Source: CBDCUE01 sp965222515
GTDB taxonomy: Bacteria > Pseudomonadota > Alphaproteobacteria > Rickettsiales > JABIRX01
Direction: 5' to 3'
DNA: 18,797 nt
NCBI GenBank assembly: GCA_965222515.1
Contig: CBDCUE010000011.1
Coordinates: 1 to 18,797, forward strand
Position numbers and translations under genes: made by a program. The notes under the pieces were generated by a model. The model had not been told where the DNA came from and did not search any database. It worked only from the letters and a program-made list of their open reading frames with translations. Below, piece by piece: positions 14,780 to 18,797 of this stretch (position 1 is its first letter; each line of letters starts with the position of its first letter).

Positions 14780-17700
14780 ATGAGTATGGTTAGGGGTTTG
14801 CCTGCGATATATGAAGGCAAGAAGAAGAAAAAGATTTTTGTTAGAGTTTTGAGTTATGTTTTGAGTTTCAGTTTGGTATTTGGAGATGTGTCATTTGCAT
14901 TTTCTAATAATTTAGAGGCTAGTCAAAGCTTGACAACTGATAATGCTGGCGCTTTAAAAGTGGATAGTGGTAATAGCGGTAATACAGAGTTAGATAGGGC
15001 ACAGAATGGTGTACCTATAGTGCAGATTGCGACACCTAATGCTCAAGGAATGTCTCATAATAGGTTTTTGGATTATAATGTAGGTAGTAGAGGTCAAATA
15101 TTAAATAATTCTCAGAATAACGGTAATAGTGTTTTGGGAGGTATGATTAATGGAAACAACAATTTACAAAATAGTGGAAGTGCCAGAACTATTTTGAATG
15201 AGGTTACTAGTAATAGTAATAGTGTATTAAATGGATATATAGAGCAGTTTGGAGGGAATGCGGCATTATTTATAGCGAATCCAAATGGAATATCTTGTAA
15301 TGGGTGTGGATTTATTAAAACTCCGAGAGTGAATTTAATTACAGGAAATAGTAATATAGAAGAAGGCAGAATAAAAGAGTTTTCATTGTCAGGAAGAGGA
15401 GAGATTTTTATAGGAGGAAAGGGGGTAGATTTGGGTGAGGAGACTGATTATTTTAATATAGTAACAAGGGTAGCAAAAATTACTGGTGATATATATGGAG
15501 TAAAAGGAGATAAGAGCAAAAAAGATGTGGATATAAAGATTTTAACAGGTAATGATAAATATGATGTTGTACAAGAAGAGGTTAGTTCAAAGGAGAAAGA
15601 TAGAGACGAAAAAAGAGTTGCAGTAGATTCTTATGCATTGGGTGGAATGTATGCAGGAAGAATAAAAATCATAGCAACAGAAGATGGTATGGGTGTGAAT
15701 AATGGAGGGGTAATGTATGCAACGGCAGGAGATATAGAGATATTGTCAGATGGTAGAATAGTTAATAAGGGAGATATAGGAAGTAAAGGAGATATTAGAA
15801 TAGAGTCTAAGAATGAAGATATAGATATAGCAGGAGGACATATAGTTAGTAAAGAAGGGAAGATAGAGATTATAGCAAAGCGAAAGATTAAAATTGGAGA
15901 TGAAAAGCAAGAAACTGAAATAGAAGTAGTTAATTTAGAGATATTGGCTAAAAAAGATGTAAAATTAGTGTCAACGGGTTATGAAGAAGAAGGTTTGGAA
16001 GAGGAAGGGGTAAGTAAAGAAGAGGAAGGGGTAAGTAAAGAAGAGGAAGAGGTAAGTAAAGAAGAGAAAGGAGTAAGTAAAGAAGAAGAGGGAGTAAGCA
16101 AGAGAATGGAGGAGATAAATCAATTATATTCATATGCAAAAAAAGGAGCATATGTTTTGGCAAAGGAGGTAAAAATAGAATCAAAAGCAGATGAAGTTAA
16201 GATTATAGGAAGTAGTACAACATTAAATGTGCAAGATGAGGTTATTATAGAGGGTGATAATGTGATTAATAGTGCGGTGGTTAAAAATCAAGAGGTAGAA
16301 AAAACATTAAAGAAAATTGAGATATTGGCGGCAGGAAATATTTTAAATGAGGGCAGGTTGGAAAGTGAGGAGTTGTTGCTTGAGGGTGAGGGGTTAGAAA
16401 ATGAAGGTTTGCTATATGTTAGGGGGGAAAACTTATTGTTAGATAAAATAAGAAGCATAGACAATACAGGAAGTATTATTGCAGAAGAAAGAATAATAGG
16501 AGATGTAGAATATGTTAGTAATGATGGATATATTTATAGTAAAAAGGGTATAAATTTGAATGTAGAAAACGAAATAGAAAATGAAGGAGCGATAAGGTCA
16601 AAAAGAGATTTGTTATTGGAGGCTCGGAGTTTTGTAAATATGGGAAGAGTGTTTGCGGAGCAGAATTTAAATATGTCAATGATAGAAGGTATTAGTAATG
16701 AAGGAAGTATTTTGGCACTAAATAATATAGATTTAGCATCAAATAATTTAGATAATAAAGGAGATATAATATCTAATAATCAAACAATAATATCAGTTGT
16801 TGCAGAGATAGAAAATGAAGGAGCGATAAGGTCAAAAAGAGATTTATTATTGGAGTCTCGGAGTTTTGTAAATATGGGAAGAGTGTTTGCGGAGCAGAAT
16901 TTAAATATGTCAATGATAAATAAGGTGACTAATCAAGGAGTTATTTCGGTTAGTAATAATATAAAGTTAGATGTTCAGGAGTTGAGTAATGAGGGTGGAG
17001 AGATTTTAAGTGAAGGCAATATAAGTGTGAGTGATAAGATTAGCAAAGTGATTAATAAGAGATTAGGAGATAAAAAAGGAGTTATTTATGCTAAAGGGTT
17101 TATAGATTTGGTGAATGATAATATAGTGATGGAGAATCAAGGAGGAGAGGTGATGTCGGGTAGTGAGATAAGGTTACAGAGTGTAGAAAACAAAGCAGGA
17201 GGAGAGATAATAGCAGGAGGAGATATAGTTATAGATGGTTTGAATAATGAAGAAGGAAAAATAAAAGGATGGGGAGGTGTAGTGATAAATCAAGTAGGGA
17301 TTTTTAATAATAGAGAGGGGTTGATAAAAGGTTATGGAGATTATTCAGTGGTTAGAGTGGCAGGAATGTCATCAATAAATAATGAGAATGGTAGAATAGA
17401 GAGTAATAATGAGGTGGAATTGGATTATGAAGGAGATTTGTATTTGGGTGATGAGAGTTTTGTGGGAGTGGAGGCTTTAAAATTATTAGATCTGTCGGCG
17501 AATAATATATATAATAGAGGAGAGTTTGATCAGGGTAGTGATATAGAGTTGAGGGCGAAGTTAGGTAATGTGGTAAATAGTGGTAAGATAAGATCGCATA
17601 GGGTGAAGAAGTATTTGGATGAGAATGGAGAGGAGTATGAAAAACAGGAAGGAAATATTAGTTTGACGGCAAAACATACAGTTTCGAATGAGTTTGGAGG

Positions 17701-18598
17701 GAATATAGTGGCTACGGGATTTCTTGATATAGAGTCTGAGGTAAATGTGATAAACCAAGGATTGATTCAAGTAGGTGGGGATGTTAGTATAGAGGCGGGT
17801 AATGATGTTGATAATAGGGAGAGGGGAGTGATATATTCTGGGGAGAATATGAGTATAGTAAGTGGAGTTGGTAATGGTATATATAATAAGGAGGATAGTT
17901 TGATAGAGTCTGTGGGAGATATGTATTTGGGAGGTGTGTATGATGATGAGAGTGGAGAGTATAAGCAAAATGGGTTGGTGAATAATTATGTGGGAGATAT
18001 AAGGTCAGGGGGAAGTTTGTATGTTAGGAGTAAGGTTTTGAATAATTTGGGAAGGGATTATGATCCAGATGGAGGGGGGTATTATGGTTATAATAGATAT
18101 TGGCAAAATTTAAGAGTTATAGGTCATCGTTTTTATGCACTTATGGGTGAGGAAAGAGTGACAAGTACATTAAGGACGAAGCAAGGAGAGATAAGAGTTG
18201 GAAATAATGCGGATATAAAGACGGATAATTTTTATAATAGAGGCTCAATTTTGGAGGCGAGTAATAGTATAAATATAGAAGGAAATGTTAATAATCAGAC
18301 TTCATCAATTTTAGTTACAGGAGTAAAGAAGAGTTATGGACAGGAAGTTTTATATAAATATGAATGTGGTAAGTGGTATCATAAGACATGTTTCAGTAGT
18401 AATAATTATTATTATGATAGTTATAGCAACGAAACAGTTTATTCAGCCAACACATCGAAGATAGTAGCAAGCAGAGGAAACTTAGCAATAACAGGTAATG
18501 TTAGTAACAATGCAAATAAGAATATAAACGAGGCGGTAAGAACGGTAAACACTAGTTTTTCATTGGAGAGGAACAAGAAGGGTTTTTTTTGGATATAA
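14780..18598 (+). CDS. Filamentous haemagglutinin/CdiA-type two-partner-secretion exoprotein (frame ends at T8)
   Basis: Such proteins cross the inner membrane by Sec and the outer membrane through a TpsB/FhaC-like pore, forming long beta-helical adhesins or contact-dependent toxins. The N-terminus has a KKKKK stretch and hydrophobic segment (about 14-41), a signal peptide of the long TPS type. The TPS domain follows: NGVPIVQIATPNAQGMSHN (76-94), LDYNV, ILNEV, and ANPNGISCNGCGFIKTPRVN (166-185), with the CNGC cysteine pair found in CdiA-like members. The rest is repetitive beta-helix sequence (NEG, NKG, IESxxD) over about 1000 residues, with a VSKEEEG heptad run and a 78-residue duplication. 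The ATG at 14780 is used; M3 is an alternative. The coding strand is very rich in A+G, unlike its neighbours. The frame stops at 18596-18598 but resumes in another frame, so the true product is longer and leaves the window. No transporter gene is in view. Confidence 0.9.
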   Translation: MSMVRGLPAIYEGKKKKKIFVRVLSYVLSFSLVFGDVSFAFSNNLEASQSLTTDNAGALKVDSGNSGNTELDRAQNGVPIVQIATPNAQGMSHNRFLDYNVGSRGQILNNSQNNGNSVLGGMINGNNNLQNSGSARTILNEVTSNSNSVLNGYIEQFGGNAALFIANPNGISCNGCGFIKTPRVNLITGNSNIEEGRIKEFSLSGRGEIFIGGKGVDLGEETDYFNIVTRVAKITGDIYGVKGDKSKKDVDIKILTGNDKYDVVQEEVSSKEKDRDEKRVAVDSYALGGMYAGRIKIIATEDGMGVNNGGVMYATAGDIEILSDGRIVNKGDIGSKGDIRIESKNEDIDIAGGHIVSKEGKIEIIAKRKIKIGDEKQETEIEVVNLEILAKKDVKLVSTGYEEEGLEEEGVSKEEEGVSKEEEEVSKEEKGVSKEEEGVSKRMEEINQLYSYAKKGAYVLAKEVKIESKADEVKIIGSSTTLNVQDEVIIEGDNVINSAVVKNQEVEKTLKKIEILAAGNILNEGRLESEELLLEGEGLENEGLLYVRGENLLLDKIRSIDNTGSIIAEERIIGDVEYVSNDGYIYSKKGINLNVENEIENEGAIRSKRDLLLEARSFVNMGRVFAEQNLNMSMIEGISNEGSILALNNIDLASNNLDNKGDIISNNQTIISVVAEIENEGAIRSKRDLLLESRSFVNMGRVFAEQNLNMSMINKVTNQGVISVSNNIKLDVQELSNEGGEILSEGNISVSDKISKVINKRLGDKKGVIYAKGFIDLVNDNIVMENQGGEVMSGSEIRLQSVENKAGGEIIAGGDIVIDGLNNEEGKIKGWGGVVINQVGIFNNREGLIKGYGDYSVVRVAGMSSINNENGRIESNNEVELDYEGDLYLGDESFVGVEALKLLDLSANNIYNRGEFDQGSDIELRAKLGNVVNSGKIRSHRVKKYLDENGEEYEKQEGNISLTAKHTVSNEFGGNIVATGFLDIESEVNVINQGLIQVGGDVSIEAGNDVDNRERGVIYSGENMSIVSGVGNGIYNKEDSLIESVGDMYLGGVYDDESGEYKQNGLVNNYVGDIRSGGSLYVRSKVLNNLGRDYDPDGGGYYGYNRYWQNLRVIGHRFYALMGEERVTSTLRTKQGEIRVGNNADIKTDNFYNRGSILEASNSINIEGNVNNQTSSILVTGVKKSYGQEVLYKYECGKWYHKTCFSSNNYYYDSYSNETVYSANTSKIVASRGNLAITGNVSNNANKNINEAVRTVNTSFSLERNKKGFFWI
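16010..16102 (+). repeat. 21-bp in-frame tandem repeat encoding VSKEEEG
   Basis: Four units (16010-16030, 16031-16051, 16052-16072, 16073-16093) begin GTAAGTAAAGAAGA and are followed by a 9-base partial unit. They encode VSKEEEG, VSKEEEE, VSKEEKG and VSKEEEG. The period is a multiple of three, so copy-number change would keep the frame. The charged heptads would form a flexible or helical linker interrupting the beta-helix. Confidence 0.93.
16571..16684 (+). repeat. 114-bp near-identical direct repeat, copy 1
   Basis: This segment encodes EIENEGAIRSKRDLLLEARS and following residues through NLNMSMI. It recurs 234 bases downstream at 16805-16918 with only three base differences, far closer than the other repeats of this gene, which indicates a recent duplication or gene conversion of a 78-codon unit. 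Confidence 0.93.
16805..16918 (+). repeat. 114-bp near-identical direct repeat, copy 2
   Basis: It matches 16571-16684 except at three positions (gaaata to gagata, ttg to tta, gct to tct in the Ala/Ser codon). It stays in the same reading frame as copy 1. Confidence 0.93.
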
Positions 18599-18797
18599 GG
18601 TAAAGAAAACAACGACAATAACGGATCAGGAGACAGCTGTAAATGGTGTGTTTAATGATGTAGTTAAAGAGAATAGGTTGAATGAGTTATTGCAAGATGG
18701 AGGAATAGGGTTAGGTGATGATGATATAGTTGGATTAAATAATAATTTATATAGAATAAATAATGAGAATAGTAAGAATAGTAAGAAAGAAGGTAGA
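18591..18797 (+). CDS. Out-of-frame continuation of the exoprotein (partial, runs off the window)
   Basis: If one T of the T8 tract 18583-18590 is skipped, the exoprotein reads on as ...KKGFF-GYKVKKTTTITDQETAVNG and stays open for all 69 codons to the window edge. The KKGFFGxxxKKTTT pattern followed by a T/S-rich stretch is typical of haemagglutinin-repeat parts of CdiA/FhaB-type proteins, so this is the true downstream coding sequence. It has no start codon or ribosome binding site of its own at the junction. Whether the cell joins the frames cannot be told from sequence. Confidence 0.8.

Noticed and set aside
16010..16102. CRISPR-like array
   Set aside because: The units are contiguous, in frame and coding, with no spacers; they are a protein minisatellite.
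15948..16184. Minus-strand frame rich in LLYLPLP repeats
   Set aside because: It is the antisense reading of the VSKEEEG minisatellite in the exoprotein gene; low complexity and no start context.

Overview
The window is AT-rich DNA, by eye around 30% G+C, from what looks like a Rickettsiales-like alphaproteobacterium with a reduced, host-associated genome. The basis is base composition, A/T-ending codons, almost no Shine-Dalgarno sequences, long AT intergenic stretches with decayed insertion sequences, and the housekeeping proteins themselves. The exact family cannot be decided from the window alone.

Layout. 1-1222: tail of a possible upstream gene, a 17-bp hairpin, tRNA-Thr(UGU), tRNA-Gln(UUG) and exonuclease III (xth). 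1235-1463: a palindrome-ended, MITE-like noncoding element. 1579-5066: ftsA (TTG start, followed by a terminator) and ftsH. 5067-5891: a fragment of an IS5-type transposase, 49-bp tandem repeats and hairpins. 5892-6818: prs (PRPP synthase). 6819-8159: noncoding DNA with one doubtful small ORF, then an almost complete IS1-family element whose ends I can place at 7348 and 8159 and whose transposase is split by a -1 frameshift at an A8 tract. 8162-12679 (minus strand): a probable operon grpE - rne - coxC - purA. 12773-13489: rph, divergent from grpE. 13490-14528: two separate inverted-repeat structures and a nonsense-broken IS5-family transposase. 14780-18797: the 5' part of a very large two-partner-secretion exoprotein (filamentous haemagglutinin/CdiA-type), running off the window.

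How the genes fit together. Most genes are core functions: DNA repair, septum assembly, membrane proteolysis, RNA decay and tRNA 3' maturation, chaperone nucleotide exchange, respiration, and two steps of purine nucleotide synthesis (prs supplies PRPP, purA commits IMP to AMP). The accessory content is the mobile DNA and the secreted exoprotein.

The most interesting points are: (1) a T8 homopolymer at 18583-18590 where the exoprotein frame breaks and continues in another frame to the window end, so it may be phase-variable, slippage-corrected, decayed or a sequencing error; (2) the 229-bp MITE-like element with 22-bp perfect inverted ends; (3) the IS1-family element with definable termini and an A8 frameshift; (4) recent internal duplications inside the exoprotein gene; and (5) unexplained palindromes between rph and the exoprotein gene. 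No CRISPR array, rRNA gene, toxin-immunity pair or TpsB transporter gene lies inside the window.
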